64,000 bases of DNA, taken from NCBI RefSeq assembly GCF_022846615.1, contig NZ_AP025637.1, forward strand, positions 2,443,001 through 2,507,000, read 5' to 3'. The notes below the pieces were generated by a model. The model did no database searches, was not told the origin of the DNA, and saw nothing but the letters and a program-made list of their open reading frames with translations. The first letter of the stretch is position 1. Every line of letters starts with the position of its first letter. The position numbers and the translations under genes are program-made. This document shows, one piece after another, positions 24,052 through 33,085 of this stretch. Origin of the DNA: Roseomonas fluvialis. GTDB taxonomy: Bacteria; Pseudomonadota; Alphaproteobacteria; Acetobacterales; Acetobacteraceae.

Positions 24052-24068
24052 CAAGGATCTGACTGCCC

Positions 24069-24965
24069 ATGCTCGATATCATCGAGAACGCCCTCGGCAT
24101 CCCGGCGCCGCTGCTGTTCGGACAGTTGCTGCTCGGCCTCATCAACGGTGCCTTCTATGCGATGCTCTCGCTTGGCCTCGCGGTGATCTTTGGGCTGCTC
24201 AACATCATCAACTTCACCCATGGCGCGCAGTTCATGATGGGCGCCTTCGTTGCCTGGATGCTGCTGGCGTGGGGGGGGCTGGGCTATTGGTGGGCGCTGC
24301 TGATCGCGCCGCTGATCGTGGGCGCCACGGGCGTGGTCATCGAACGGCTGATGATCTCGCGCCTGTACAAGCTGGACCACCTGTATGGCCTGCTGCTCAC
24401 CTTCGGCATCGGGCTGATGATCGAGGGCGTGTTCCGCAATGAATTCGGCTCCTCCGGCCTGCCCTACCGCATCCCCGCGGAACTGCAGGGGGCCTGGGAT
24501 CTCGGCTTCATGTTCATGCCGATCTACCGCGGCTGGGTGGTGGTCTTCGCGCTGGTCTGCTGTCTGGCGACCTGGCTGGTGATCGAGAAGACGCGCCTGG
24601 GGGCCTATCTGCGCGCGGCGACCGAGAACGCCGCCCTGGTGCAGGCCTTCGGCGTGAACGTGCCGCGCATGATCACGCTGACCTACGGGGCGGGCGTGGC
24701 GCTGGCGGCCCTTGCCGGCGTGCTGGCTGCGCCGATTTACTCCGTAAACCCGCAGATGGGCACCAACCTCATCATCGTGGTCTTCGCGGTGGTGGTGATC
24801 GGGGGGATGGGGTCCATCCTGGGGTCGGTGATCACCGGCTTCGGGCTCGGCATCATCGAGGGACTCACGAAAGTCTTCTGGCCCGAGGCATCCGCCACGG
24901 TCATCTTCGTCATCATGGCGATCGTGCTGCTCGCACGTCCCGCCGGCCTGTTCGGGAGGGCGTGA
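24069..24965 (+). CDS. livH: Branched-chain amino acid ABC transporter permease LivH
   Basis: 298 residues with eight or so membrane helices. Contains the LivH hallmarks GLINGAFYAMLSLGLAVIFG near the N-terminus, NFTHGAQFMMGA, the cytoplasmic ATPase-coupling loop with RAATENAALVQAFGVN, and GGMGSILGSVITGF. It forms the inner-membrane channel with LivM. A short gap follows the fourth binding-protein gene and livM starts three bases after its stop, so all are one operon. Confidence 0.93.
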   Translation: MLDIIENALGIPAPLLFGQLLLGLINGAFYAMLSLGLAVIFGLLNIINFTHGAQFMMGAFVAWMLLAWGGLGYWWALLIAPLIVGATGVVIERLMISRLYKLDHLYGLLLTFGIGLMIEGVFRNEFGSSGLPYRIPAELQGAWDLGFMFMPIYRGWVVVFALVCCLATWLVIEKTRLGAYLRAATENAALVQAFGVNVPRMITLTYGAGVALAALAGVLAAPIYSVNPQMGTNLIIVVFAVVVIGGMGSILGSVITGFGLGIIEGLTKVFWPEASATVIFVIMAIVLLARPAGLFGRA

Positions 24966-24968
24966 GCC

Positions 24969-25958
24969 ATGGCGTCCGAAACCACCGCCGGCGCGATCGC
25001 GCCCGTCGCGAACGACCAGGGCGTGATCTGGGGCTTCTCCAGCGCGCAACTTGCGGCCCTTGGCGTGCTGGTCGCCTTCCTCGCGACCGCGCCCTTCTTC
25101 CTCTACCCCGTCTTCCTGATGAAACTGCTGTGCTTCGCGCTATTCGCCTGCGCCTTCAACCTGCTGATCGGCTATGTCGGACTGCTGTCCTTCGGCCATG
25201 CGGCGTATTTCGGCATGGGCGGCTACATCGCGGGTTATACCGCCAAGGCCTATGGCTTCACCCCCGAACTGGCTGTGCTGGTCGGTGCCGCCGTGGCGGG
25301 TTTCCAGGGCTGGATCTTCGGCTGGATCGCCATCCGCCGGCAGGGCATCTACTTCGCGATGATCACGCTCGCGCTGGCGCAGATGATCTACTTCGTCTGC
25401 GTGCAGGCGCCCTTCACGGGCGGCGAGGACGGCATCCAGGCCATCCCGCGCGGCGCGCTGTTCGGCAGCATCAGCCTGTATTCCGACATGAACATGTACT
25501 GGTTCGTCGCCGCCATCTTCCTGGCCGGCTTCCTGATGATCCACCGCATCATCCATTCGCCCTACGGCCAGGTGCTGAAGGCGATCCGCGAGAACGAACC
25601 GCGCGCCACATCGCTCGGCTACCGCACGGATGACTACAAGCTGGTGGCCTTCATCCTGTCGGCCACGCTGGCGGGTGTCGCGGGCGGCGTGAAGTCGCTG
25701 GTCTTCGGCATCGCCACGCTGACCGACGTGCACTGGTCGATGTCGGGCGAGGTGGTGCTGATGACGCTGGTGGGTGGCCTCGGCACCGTGTTCGGCCCGG
25801 TGGTGGGTGCGGCCGTCATCGTGACCATGCAGAACTACCTGGCGGAGATGGGCGCCTGGGTCACCGTCATCCAGGGTGCCATCTTCGTCACGGTCGTGCT
25901 GGCCTTCCGGCGCGGCATCGTGGGCGAGATCGCGAACCTGCTGCGCGTGAAGCTGTAG
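24969..25958 (+). CDS. livM: Branched-chain amino acid ABC transporter permease LivM
   Basis: 329 residues, about ten membrane helices. LivM landmarks: AFNLLIGYVGLLSFGHAAYFG, the RRQGIYFAMITLALAQM helix, the coupling loop KAIRENEPRATSLGYRTDDYK and GGLGTVFGPVVGAA. It partners LivH in the membrane. Last gene of the operon; a hairpin terminator follows within ten bases. Confidence 0.93.
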   Translation: MASETTAGAIAPVANDQGVIWGFSSAQLAALGVLVAFLATAPFFLYPVFLMKLLCFALFACAFNLLIGYVGLLSFGHAAYFGMGGYIAGYTAKAYGFTPELAVLVGAAVAGFQGWIFGWIAIRRQGIYFAMITLALAQMIYFVCVQAPFTGGEDGIQAIPRGALFGSISLYSDMNMYWFVAAIFLAGFLMIHRIIHSPYGQVLKAIRENEPRATSLGYRTDDYKLVAFILSATLAGVAGGVKSLVFGIATLTDVHWSMSGEVVLMTLVGGLGTVFGPVVGAAVIVTMQNYLAEMGAWVTVIQGAIFVTVVLAFRRGIVGEIANLLRVKL

Positions 25959-25964
25959 CGGCGC

Positions 25965-25990
25965 GCGGGCAGGGCTTCGGTCCTGCCCGC
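25965..25990. terminator. Bidirectional hairpin terminator between livM and the PrpD-like gene
   Basis: GCGGGCAGG pairs with CCTGCCCGC around a loop containing CTTCGG, a very stable tetraloop. It fills the 37-base gap between two convergent genes. There is no T run on either side. Confidence 0.7.
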
Positions 25991-25995
25991 CGCCG

Positions 25996-27363
25996 TCACG
26001 CCGTGCGCAGCGCGCGCCCCAGCACCGCGGCGTCCGGCAGCGACGCCAGGCGTTCCACGAGGCGCGCCATCTCGTACAGCCGTGCCGGAGGCATCGGGTG
26101 CCGCGCGGCCGCGGCGCAGGCCTCGGCCTTCGCGCGCTGCGCCGCATCGCTGAGCGGATTCTCAGGGCTGCCGATGGTCGCCTGCACCTCGGCGCGGTGC
26201 AGCGCGCCATCCGCCATGGCGATTTCCACCACCTGCGGCACCACGGCGTTCTGGTCGGTGCTGCCATCGGGCAGCATCGCCACATGCGCGGCCAGTGCCA
26301 GCGTGTCGGCATCCACCAGCCGCGGCGCCGTGAAATCCTGCAACCCCACCGTCCCGAATCGTAGGGTTGTCGCCACGACATAGGGCAGGCACAGCCGAGC
26401 GTAATTGGCGGTCAGCCCCGGCACCAGCGGCCGTCCCACCAGGCGCATCGCCAGCGGCGGCAGCAGCAGCCGGACCTCATATACGCGCGCGGTTTCCACG
26501 GCGCCCTGCGCCAGGATGCGCTGCACGCCATCGATCGCCGGATGCGTCAGCCGACCCGAGGGGAAGGGCTTGTGCGACAGTCGCTCGACCTGCCAGTCGC
26601 GGCCGAGCGCCGCCAACCCCGGCGCGATGTCGTGCTCCGGCTCGGTCATCGCGAGGAAACCCGACGGCCCCGTGAGCCAGGCCGCCGGACCCGCCAGCCC
26701 CGCCTGCGCCAGATCCGCCGCGCGGAACCCCGCCGCCGCCGCGAAGCCCATCTGCACCGCCAGCGCCACCGATCCTTCGTGATGCGCCTGCATGGTCCCG
26801 GGGATCTGCCCCAGCAGCAGCCCCGCGCCCGCCGCCGCGGTGGCCGCATCCAGCCCGCGCAGCCGCGCCACCGCGCCATAGGCGCCGAACATCCCGGCGG
26901 TCGCGGGCCGGAAGAAGCGCATCGCCCCGCGCGCCGCCGCGCCGATGGTGCAGGCCAGGTCGAGCCCCAGCACGACCGCGCCCAGCAACCGCGTGCCGCT
27001 GACGCCGCCGGCGCGCTCGGCCTCCGCCAGCGCGGCCGCGAGCACCGGCGTCATGGCGTGCACGACGGCAGCTTCGTGGATGGCGTCGAATTCCAGCGCA
27101 TGCGCTTGGAAGGCGTTGACGAAGGCGGCCTGCGGAGCGGGCAGGGCGATCGCCTCGCCCCAGACCGAGGCTTCCTCGCCGCCGCCCCAGCGCCCCGCCG
27201 CGGCGATCATCCCCGGCTGCGCCGGATGCGCCGAACCGGCCAGCCCCACCGCCAGCGCATCCACCATGAAGCGCCGCGCGGCCGCCAGGGCCGAGGCCGG
27301 TATGGCGCTGTCCGGTGTTTCAACCAGGTGACGGATCAGGCGGGTCTCGGCGGTGGTGTCCAT
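25996..27363 (-). CDS. MmgE/PrpD family protein
   Basis: 455 residues, the usual length for this family, which includes 2-methylcitrate dehydratase and cis-aconitate decarboxylase. Visible family features are the all-helical N-terminal domain with an HALEFDAIHEAAVVH segment holding the conserved Asp and His residues, and the C-terminal KPFPSGRLTHPAID that carries the Lys-x-x-Pro motif. The exact dehydratase or decarboxylase substrate is not evident. No prpB or prpC is nearby. Start at 27363 (MDTTAETR) chosen over the longer open frame because upstream lies the divergent monooxygenase promoter region. Confidence 0.82.
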   Translation of the reverse strand: MDTTAETRLIRHLVETPDSAIPASALAAARRFMVDALAVGLAGSAHPAQPGMIAAAGRWGGGEEASVWGEAIALPAPQAAFVNAFQAHALEFDAIHEAAVVHAMTPVLAAALAEAERAGGVSGTRLLGAVVLGLDLACTIGAAARGAMRFFRPATAGMFGAYGAVARLRGLDAATAAAGAGLLLGQIPGTMQAHHEGSVALAVQMGFAAAAGFRAADLAQAGLAGPAAWLTGPSGFLAMTEPEHDIAPGLAALGRDWQVERLSHKPFPSGRLTHPAIDGVQRILAQGAVETARVYEVRLLLPPLAMRLVGRPLVPGLTANYARLCLPYVVATTLRFGTVGLQDFTAPRLVDADTLALAAHVAMLPDGSTDQNAVVPQVVEIAMADGALHRAEVQATIGSPENPLSDAAQRAKAEACAAAARHPMPPARLYEMARLVERLASLPDAAVLGRALRTA

Positions 27364-27466
27364 GGCGCGATGCTGTTCGGCGCCCGACCGCCGGTCAACG
27401 CGCCCCGGCTTTACGCGCCTCCCATCCCGCGCCACGCTGCACCGCAGCACAGGCGCGAGGGCGATC

Positions 27467-28777
27467 ATGGCGGCGAAGAAATTCCACCTCGGCTGGTTCC
27501 TGCAGGGCTCCTCGGTGCAGGCCTGGGGCGAGGACTGGACCGGCAACATCGGCACCGAATGGATGGTGCCGGAGTTCTTCATCGAGATGACGAAGAACCT
27601 CGAGCGCGCCTGCTTCGACTACGTGCTGCTGGAGGACAGTTCCTACATCGGCGAATCCTACGGCGGGTCGCGCGAGATTTACCTGCACCACGGCCTGTCC
27701 GTGCCGCGGCAGGACCCGTCTGTCGTGGCCGCATTGCTGGCGCGCGAAACCAGCCGCATCGGCATCGTCGCGACCTTCGGCACCTTCGCCTATCCGCCCT
27801 ACCTGCTCGCGCGCCTGGTCGCGACACTCGACCAGGTATCGTCGGGGCGGATCGGCTGGAACGCGGTGACCGGGAGTTCCGACTTCGCTGCGCGCAATTT
27901 CGGCCTGGACGGCATGCCGCCGCACGACACGCGCTACGACATCGCCGACGAATACATGGAGGTGGCGCGCAAGCTGTGGGGCTCGTGGGAGCCCGGTGCG
28001 ATCATCGCCGACCGCGAGCGCGGCATCCTGGTCGACCACACCAAGGTCCACGCCATCAACCATGACGGACCCCACTTCAAGGTGCGCGGGCCGCTCAATT
28101 CCGGCCCCTGCGTGCAGGGCCAGCCGGTCATCGCCCAGGCGGGCGGGTCACCGCGCGGCCGGCAATTCGCCTCCCGCCATTCCGACACCATCGTGGCGAT
28201 GGTGAAGGGCACCGAGGGGATGAAGGCCTACCGCGACGACATTCGCGCGCGCATGGTCGCGCACGGGCGCAACCCTGACGACTGCAAGGTGCTGTTCCTG
28301 GTCTCCCCGGTGCTGGGCGACACCGAGGAGGAAGCCCGCGCGCGCCACAAGCGGCGCCTGGCCACCACCGAGGACGAGATCGCGCGCCGGCTCGCGCACC
28401 TGTCGAAGATCACCAACCTCGATTTCGGCGCGCTGCCTCTCGACAAGCCCTTGGGCTCGCTCACCACCAACGGCCACCAGCAGTCGCTGGACGAGTTCCT
28501 GCGCAAGGCCGGCAACCGCACGCTGCGCGAGGCCGCCGAGATCTACTCCGACGCCGGCTCCATCCCGCTGGTCGGCACGCCGGCCCAGGTGGCCGAGCAG
28601 ATGGGCGCGGCCATGGAGGAGATCGGCGGCGACGGCTTCCTGATCACGACAAACCAGACCTCGCGGCGTGTCATCGCGGAGATCGCCGACGGACTGGTGC
28701 CTGAACTCCAGCGCCGCGGCCTGACGCGCCGCTCCTACGACCACGCGATGTTCCGCGACAATCTGCTGGCGTTCTGA
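27467..28777 (+). CDS. LLM class flavin-dependent monooxygenase (NtaA/SnaA/DszA-type)
   Basis: 436 residues of the bacterial luciferase-like fold. FMNH2-dependent oxygenases of this group act on chelators, sulfones and similar compounds with a separate flavin reductase. Family landmarks: FHLGWFL near the start, CFDYVLLEDSS, SSGRIGWNAVTGSSDFAARNFG, and QAGGSPRGRQFASRHSD. The ATG at 27467 (MAAKKFH) starts at the expected first strand; the upstream open frame has no coding character. No flavin reductase is adjacent. Substrate unknown. Confidence 0.85.
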   Translation: MAAKKFHLGWFLQGSSVQAWGEDWTGNIGTEWMVPEFFIEMTKNLERACFDYVLLEDSSYIGESYGGSREIYLHHGLSVPRQDPSVVAALLARETSRIGIVATFGTFAYPPYLLARLVATLDQVSSGRIGWNAVTGSSDFAARNFGLDGMPPHDTRYDIADEYMEVARKLWGSWEPGAIIADRERGILVDHTKVHAINHDGPHFKVRGPLNSGPCVQGQPVIAQAGGSPRGRQFASRHSDTIVAMVKGTEGMKAYRDDIRARMVAHGRNPDDCKVLFLVSPVLGDTEEEARARHKRRLATTEDEIARRLAHLSKITNLDFGALPLDKPLGSLTTNGHQQSLDEFLRKAGNRTLREAAEIYSDAGSIPLVGTPAQVAEQMGAAMEEIGGDGFLITTNQTSRRVIAEIADGLVPELQRRGLTRRSYDHAMFRDNLLAF

Positions 28778-28875
28778 GCCTTCGCCGCGCGCCGGCAGCC
28801 TTGCGCCGCAGGCGCCGGACGACCGTCGCGGCCTCGACCGCGCGGGTCGCGGGCGGGACCGTCTCGCGACCCGTC

Positions 28876-29802
28876 CTACCGCGCCTTCGGCCCATAGACA
28901 TCGGGCACGTACAATTCGCGCGGCAGCGTCGCGCGCTCGTAGTCCGGGTTGAACACGCGTTCGGGCAGCACGACGGGTTCGTGCGGCACCTCGCCATAGG
29001 GAATCACGGACAGCAGGTGCGCAATGCAGTTCAGCCGCGCCAGCTTCTTGTCGTTGCCTTCCACGATGGTCCAGGGCGCCTCGGGGATGTTGGTGCGTTC
29101 GAACATCGCCTCCTTGGCCTTGGTATACTGCTCCCAGCGCACGCGGGACTGCAGGTCCATCGGGCTGAGCTTCCACTGCTTGATCGGGTCGTGGATGCGC
29201 ATGAGGAAGCGGAACTGCTGCTCCTCGTCCGTGATGGAGAACCAGTACTTCACCAGCACGACGCCCGACCGCACCAGCATGCGCTCGAACTCCGGCACGT
29301 CGCGAAAGAATTCCTCGACCTGCTGTTCGCTGGCGAAGCCCATTACCCGCTCGACGCCGGCACGGTTGTACCAGGACCGGTCGAACAGCACGATTTCGCC
29401 GGCCGCCGGCAGGTGCGGGACGTAGCGCTGGAAATACCACTGCGTCTTCTCGCGGTCGTTGGGCGCCGGCAGGGCCACCACGCGGCAGGATCGCGGGTTC
29501 ACGCGCTGGGTGATGCGCTTGATGACACCACCCTTGCCGGCAGAATCGCGCCCTTCGAACAGCACGACCAGCTTGAGGCCCTTGTGGCTCACCCAATCCT
29601 GCAGCTTCACCAGTTCGGATTGCAGCCGCAGCAGTTCGCGGAAGTAGACGCCGCGGTCGATCGTCGCCTTCTGCCGCTTGCCAAGCAGCGCGCGCAGCTC
29701 CGCCGGGATGCGTGCGTCGTCGATCTCCTGCTCCAGCTCCTCGTCGAAATCATCCTCGAGCTCGAGGTCGAGCCAGGGGCGGTCTTCAGTGGCGTCGGTC
29801 AT
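28876..29802 (-). CDS. ppk2: Polyphosphate kinase 2
   Basis: 308 residues. PPK2-type kinases transfer phosphate between polyphosphate and nucleotides. Walker A GRDSAGKGG at 84-92, Walker B FDRSWYNRAGVE at 140-151, and the lid-module basic residues are present, along with the DPIKQWKLSPMD motif. An acidic N-terminal extension of about 40 residues (LELEDDFDEELEQEIDD) precedes the core. The single-domain form cannot be placed in class I, II or III from this view alone. Transcribed alone. Confidence 0.92.
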   Translation of the reverse strand: MTDATEDRPWLDLELEDDFDEELEQEIDDARIPAELRALLGKRQKATIDRGVYFRELLRLQSELVKLQDWVSHKGLKLVVLFEGRDSAGKGGVIKRITQRVNPRSCRVVALPAPNDREKTQWYFQRYVPHLPAAGEIVLFDRSWYNRAGVERVMGFASEQQVEEFFRDVPEFERMLVRSGVVLVKYWFSITDEEQQFRFLMRIHDPIKQWKLSPMDLQSRVRWEQYTKAKEAMFERTNIPEAPWTIVEGNDKKLARLNCIAHLLSVIPYGEVPHEPVVLPERVFNPDYERATLPRELYVPDVYGPKAR

Positions 29803-30041
29803 GTAGCGGCTCTCGCAGGCGTTCCTGGGACACCGGCGCAACGCCGGGCCGGCCCATTGGCTGCGCCGGACCTCTCGCACCGGCCCCGCTCCGCTGTAGC
29901 CCGTTCGCGCGATGGCGGTGTGACGGTTCCGCGTCAGTCCCGCGAAACGCCGCCTGCACACGCACGATGCGGCGCGCAACCGCCGCACCGGGAGCACATC
30001 GATCCTGCGCGCAGACTGGTCCGGCGAAGCCGCCCGCCGCG

Positions 30042-31013
30042 TCAGTCCGCGAAGGACCCCGCGGCGGTGATGATCGGCCGCCAGCGCGCGATCTCCTCGG
30101 CATGGTAGCGGCGGTGGAACGCCAGGCTGGCGCGCTCCGGCGTGGCCGGATCGGTCACCAGTTCGGCGAAGCGCGTGCGCAGGCGTTCGTCCTGCAGGGC
30201 CAGCAGCAGCGCGGCATTGAGGCGCTGCTGCACCGCTTCGGGCGTGCCGGCGGGCGCATACAGCCCGTGCCAGGTGCTCATGCTGATCGCCGGTGCGCCG
30301 GCCTCGGCCGTGGTCGGAATATTCGGCAGACCGGGCAGGCGTTGCGGGCTGGTCACGGCAAAGGCGCGCACCCGGTTGTCGCGGATGAAGGGCGCGGTGT
30401 TGGTCGCCTGGTCGCACAGCAGGTCGAGCCGCCCGGCCATGAGTTCCGTGATCGCCGGCGCCGTCCCGCGGAAGCCTACGATGGTCGCGCGATTGCCGGC
30501 CGCCTGCTGCAGCAGCAAGCCACACAGGTTCGCCGCCGAACCCAGCCCCGCAGTGCCGAGGTTCAGTGCTTCGCCGCGACGGTTCAACTCGGCCACCAGG
30601 CCGGCCAGGTTCTCGGCCGGGAAGCCCGGCTTGGCGATGATCGTCATCGCCGCATCGGAGACCAGGCCGAGCGGCGCAAAGCCGTTCAGCGTGTCGAAGG
30701 ACAGGCGGCGGAACAACGTGGCCCCTGCCGCCATGCCGACATTGGTCATCAGCAGCGTGTAGCCGTCGGGCCGCGCCTGCGCGACACGCTGCGCACCGAC
30801 ATGGGCGGGGCCGATATTCTCGACCACCACGGGCTGCGGCAGGTGCTTCGCCATCGCCTCGGCCACCAGGCGGGAGATCACGTCGGTCGGCCCGCCGGCG
30901 GCGGCGCCGGCCACGATGGTGATGGTGCGGGTCGGATACTCCTGCGCGAGGGCAGGCGCGGCGCAGGCCGCGGCCAGCACGGCAGGCAGCAGGGACCGGC
31001 GAAAAACTGTCAT
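30042..31013 (-). CDS. Bug-family (tripartite tricarboxylate transporter) substrate-binding protein
   Basis: 323 residues. Sec signal peptide (1-23, ending APALAQ) and then the Bug pattern EYPTRTITIVAGAAAGGPTD, NIGPAHVGAQRVAQARPDGYTLL, and a C-terminal segment with FAELVTDP. Binds carboxylates or similar small ligands in the periplasm. No TctA/TctB membrane genes are near, as is common for Bug proteins. A strong AGGAGGAACGTC precedes the ATG. It is divergent from a winged-helix regulator gene that may control it. Confidence 0.88.
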   Translation of the reverse strand: MTVFRRSLLPAVLAAACAAPALAQEYPTRTITIVAGAAAGGPTDVISRLVAEAMAKHLPQPVVVENIGPAHVGAQRVAQARPDGYTLLMTNVGMAAGATLFRRLSFDTLNGFAPLGLVSDAAMTIIAKPGFPAENLAGLVAELNRRGEALNLGTAGLGSAANLCGLLLQQAAGNRATIVGFRGTAPAITELMAGRLDLLCDQATNTAPFIRDNRVRAFAVTSPQRLPGLPNIPTTAEAGAPAISMSTWHGLYAPAGTPEAVQQRLNAALLLALQDERLRTRFAELVTDPATPERASLAFHRRYHAEEIARWRPIITAAGSFAD

Positions 31014-31139
31014 GACGTTCCTCCTGGGCGGCCGTCTGCGGGCCGCATTCCGTTCAAGCACGAAGTCTTGCGCATTCCACCGGCTACGTCACCCGCGCCG
31101 GCGGGCAGCCTTGAGCCCCGGGCGCGTGATCACCGACAG

Positions 31140-31165
31140 GGTGCAAATCAGGTTCATGTTGCACC
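31140..31165. promoter_or_regulatory. Candidate operator between the Bug protein and the winged-helix regulator
   Basis: A perfect 7-bp inverted repeat, GGTGCAA and TTGCACC, separated by 12 bases, lies in the divergent intergenic region just before the regulator gene. The spacing suits a dimeric DNA-binding protein. Its right half overlaps an alternative upstream ATG (31156) of the regulator, which favours the later start at 31195. Confidence 0.4.
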
Positions 31166-31194
31166 GCGGCATCGACTCACGCTTCAGTAAATAC

Positions 31195-32484
31195 ATGTCG
31201 AAAGGCCCCTCGATCCTCCTGTTCGAAGGCTATGCGTTCGACCCCGCGGCGGGCCTGCTGTGGGTCAATGGCGCGCCGCTGACGCTGCGCCCGAAGGCGG
31301 CCGATGTGCTCGGCCACCTGCTGCGCCATGCCGGGACGCTGGTCACGCGACAAGACCTTCTGGATGCCGTGTGGCCGGGCATCGCGGTGGTCGATGACGG
31401 GCTGACGCAATGCGTCACGGACATCCGCCAGGCGCTGGGTCCGGACGGGCCGCGCCTGCTGCGCACGGTGCGTGGGCGCGGGTACATCTTCGCAGCCTCG
31501 GTGACGCAGGGGGCGGCGCCGAGCCTGCCCCGGGCGTCCCGGGTGCCGTTGCTCCCGCTGCTGGTCGCCGCGCCGGGTCATTCGCGGATGGTCTGGACCG
31601 TCGCGGTGCTCGCGCTCGGCACGCTCGCGTTTCCTCTCGCGGCGCTGATGCCGCGGCCGGCACCGGCGCCGGTCGCGGTGCCGATGCCCACCCCGGATGC
31701 GCGGCTCGTCGCCCACCGGCTGCTCGAACACGGCCTCACGATCCAGCGGGGGCCCGGCACCTTCGAGGAACGGCTGCGCAGCAGCCTGCCATTCTTCCGC
31801 GACGCCTTCGCAAGCGACCCGACCAACGCCGCGGCCGCAGCCGAGGCCGCCTTCGTCCACGGCAACCTGCTGACCGTCCGTGGGTCCACGAACATCGCCT
31901 TCGACCGCGCGGAGCTCGACCGCTACGCGGATCTCGCGATGGCGGCGAATGCGGCCGATCCGAAGGCGCTGAATGCGCGCGCCATCGCGCTGCGCCATGC
32001 GGGCCGCTACGCCGAGGCGCTGCCCTTCTACCGCCTGGCCGGCGCCGACCCCGAACGCGCCAGCGCGCGCGCCAATGTGGGCCTGATGCTGCTCCTCCTC
32101 GGCGATCCGGACGCGGCGATCGAACCGTTGCGCGGCGTCCTGGCCGAGAGCCCGCGCCACGTCTTCGCCGGCACCTGGCGGTTGTACCTGGCGCTGGCGG
32201 AACTGCTCGCGGGCCGCCCGGGATTCGGCGAGGCGCTGTTCGACCCGGCGGGGCCCACCCGCGCCTTCATGCCGCGCGGGGAGCGCCTGCTGTATCGCGC
32301 CGCGGCCCTGGCGATGGACGGGCAGGAGGACGCGGCGCGCGAGGTGCTGGCGGAGATCCAGCGCCGCTGGCCCGACGTGCTGGCGCGGCCGCTGCGCGAC
32401 CACGCGATGTCCGCGGAGCCGGCGTTCCTCGCCTTGTACGACGAACGCTTCGTGGCACCGCTGATGCGCCTCGGGTTGCGATAG
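31195..32484 (+). CDS. OmpR/ToxR-type winged-helix transcriptional regulator with membrane helix and TPR-like C-terminus
   Basis: 429 residues. Residues 5-100 form a Trans_reg_C winged helix (LRPKAADVLGHLLRHAG, then VVDDGLTQCVTDIRQALG and RTVRGRGYIF). A single membrane helix lies at about 133-152, and a helical TPR-like region fills the rest (for example DPKALNARAIALRHAGRYAEALPFY). The design is that of CadC/ToxR-like one-component regulators with an outer sensor part. Start at 31195 chosen; an in-frame ATG at 31156 would add 13 residues. Divergent from the Bug protein gene, so likely controls it. Confidence 0.82.
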   Translation: MSKGPSILLFEGYAFDPAAGLLWVNGAPLTLRPKAADVLGHLLRHAGTLVTRQDLLDAVWPGIAVVDDGLTQCVTDIRQALGPDGPRLLRTVRGRGYIFAASVTQGAAPSLPRASRVPLLPLLVAAPGHSRMVWTVAVLALGTLAFPLAALMPRPAPAPVAVPMPTPDARLVAHRLLEHGLTIQRGPGTFEERLRSSLPFFRDAFASDPTNAAAAAEAAFVHGNLLTVRGSTNIAFDRAELDRYADLAMAANAADPKALNARAIALRHAGRYAEALPFYRLAGADPERASARANVGLMLLLLGDPDAAIEPLRGVLAESPRHVFAGTWRLYLALAELLAGRPGFGEALFDPAGPTRAFMPRGERLLYRAAALAMDGQEDAAREVLAEIQRRWPDVLARPLRDHAMSAEPAFLALYDERFVAPLMRLGLR

Positions 32485-32496
32485 CGGGCGCGCGCA

Positions 32497-32982
32497 TCAC
32501 ACCGGCAGCCCGGCCGGCGGCTTCACCGTGCGCAGCACGAAGGCGCTTTTCGTGTCCTTCACGCCGGGCAGGCGCAGCAGCCGGCGCGTGGCGAACTCGC
32601 CATAGGCCTCGAGGTCGGCGGCCACCACCTGCAGCAGGTAGTCGGTCTCCCCGCTCATGGCCCAGGCGGCCAGCACCTCGGGCATGCGTCCGATCGCGGC
32701 ATGGAAGGCCTCGACGGTCTCCTCGGATCGCGAGGCCAGGCTGACCTGCACGAAGGCGGTCAGCCCGAGTCCCAGGCGCGGCGCGTCCAGGACCGCCGCA
32801 TAGCCAGCGATGATGCCGGCTTCCTCCAGGCGCTTAAGCCGCCGCTGGCAGGGTGTCGCGGAAAGCCCGATCCGCTCGGCAAGGGCCACGACGGAAGCGC
32901 GGCCGTCCCGCTGCACCTCGCGCAGGAGGCGCCGGTCGGTGGCATCGAGATCGATGGTGGATTCCGGCATGATTTCGGCCAT
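32497..32982 (-). CDS. Lrp/AsnC family transcriptional regulator
   Basis: 161 residues. N-terminal helix-turn-helix (LDATDRRLLREVQRDGR, then LAERIGLSATPCQRRLKRLEEAGII) and a C-terminal RAM ligand-binding domain (SGETDYLLQVVAADLEAY). Such proteins sense amino acids. It is transcribed divergently from hppD with about 100 bases between the starts, suggesting control of tyrosine or phenylalanine breakdown. Start at 32982 (MAEI) or 32970 (MPEST); neither has a strong ribosome-binding site. Confidence 0.9.
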   Translation of the reverse strand: MAEIMPESTIDLDATDRRLLREVQRDGRASVVALAERIGLSATPCQRRLKRLEEAGIIAGYAAVLDAPRLGLGLTAFVQVSLASRSEETVEAFHAAIGRMPEVLAAWAMSGETDYLLQVVAADLEAYGEFATRRLLRLPGVKDTKSAFVLRTVKPPAGLPV

Positions 32983-33004
32983 TTCTGGAGAATTCCGCCC
33001 AGAA
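32983..33004. promoter_or_regulatory. Candidate Lrp operator between lrp and hppD
   Basis: TTCTGG and CCAGAA form a perfect inverted repeat with a 10-base spacer containing GAATTC. It begins one base before the lrp start codon and lies about 80 bases from hppD. The position fits autoregulation of the Lrp gene and control of the dioxygenase; the match to an Lrp-type site is weak. Confidence 0.35.
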
Positions 33005-33085
33005 TAGCTGCACAGTTTACCAAGATCGCCGGAAAATGGCGCGTGACCGAGGCGATCCTGCACCCACGCAGCAAGGACCCGCGCC

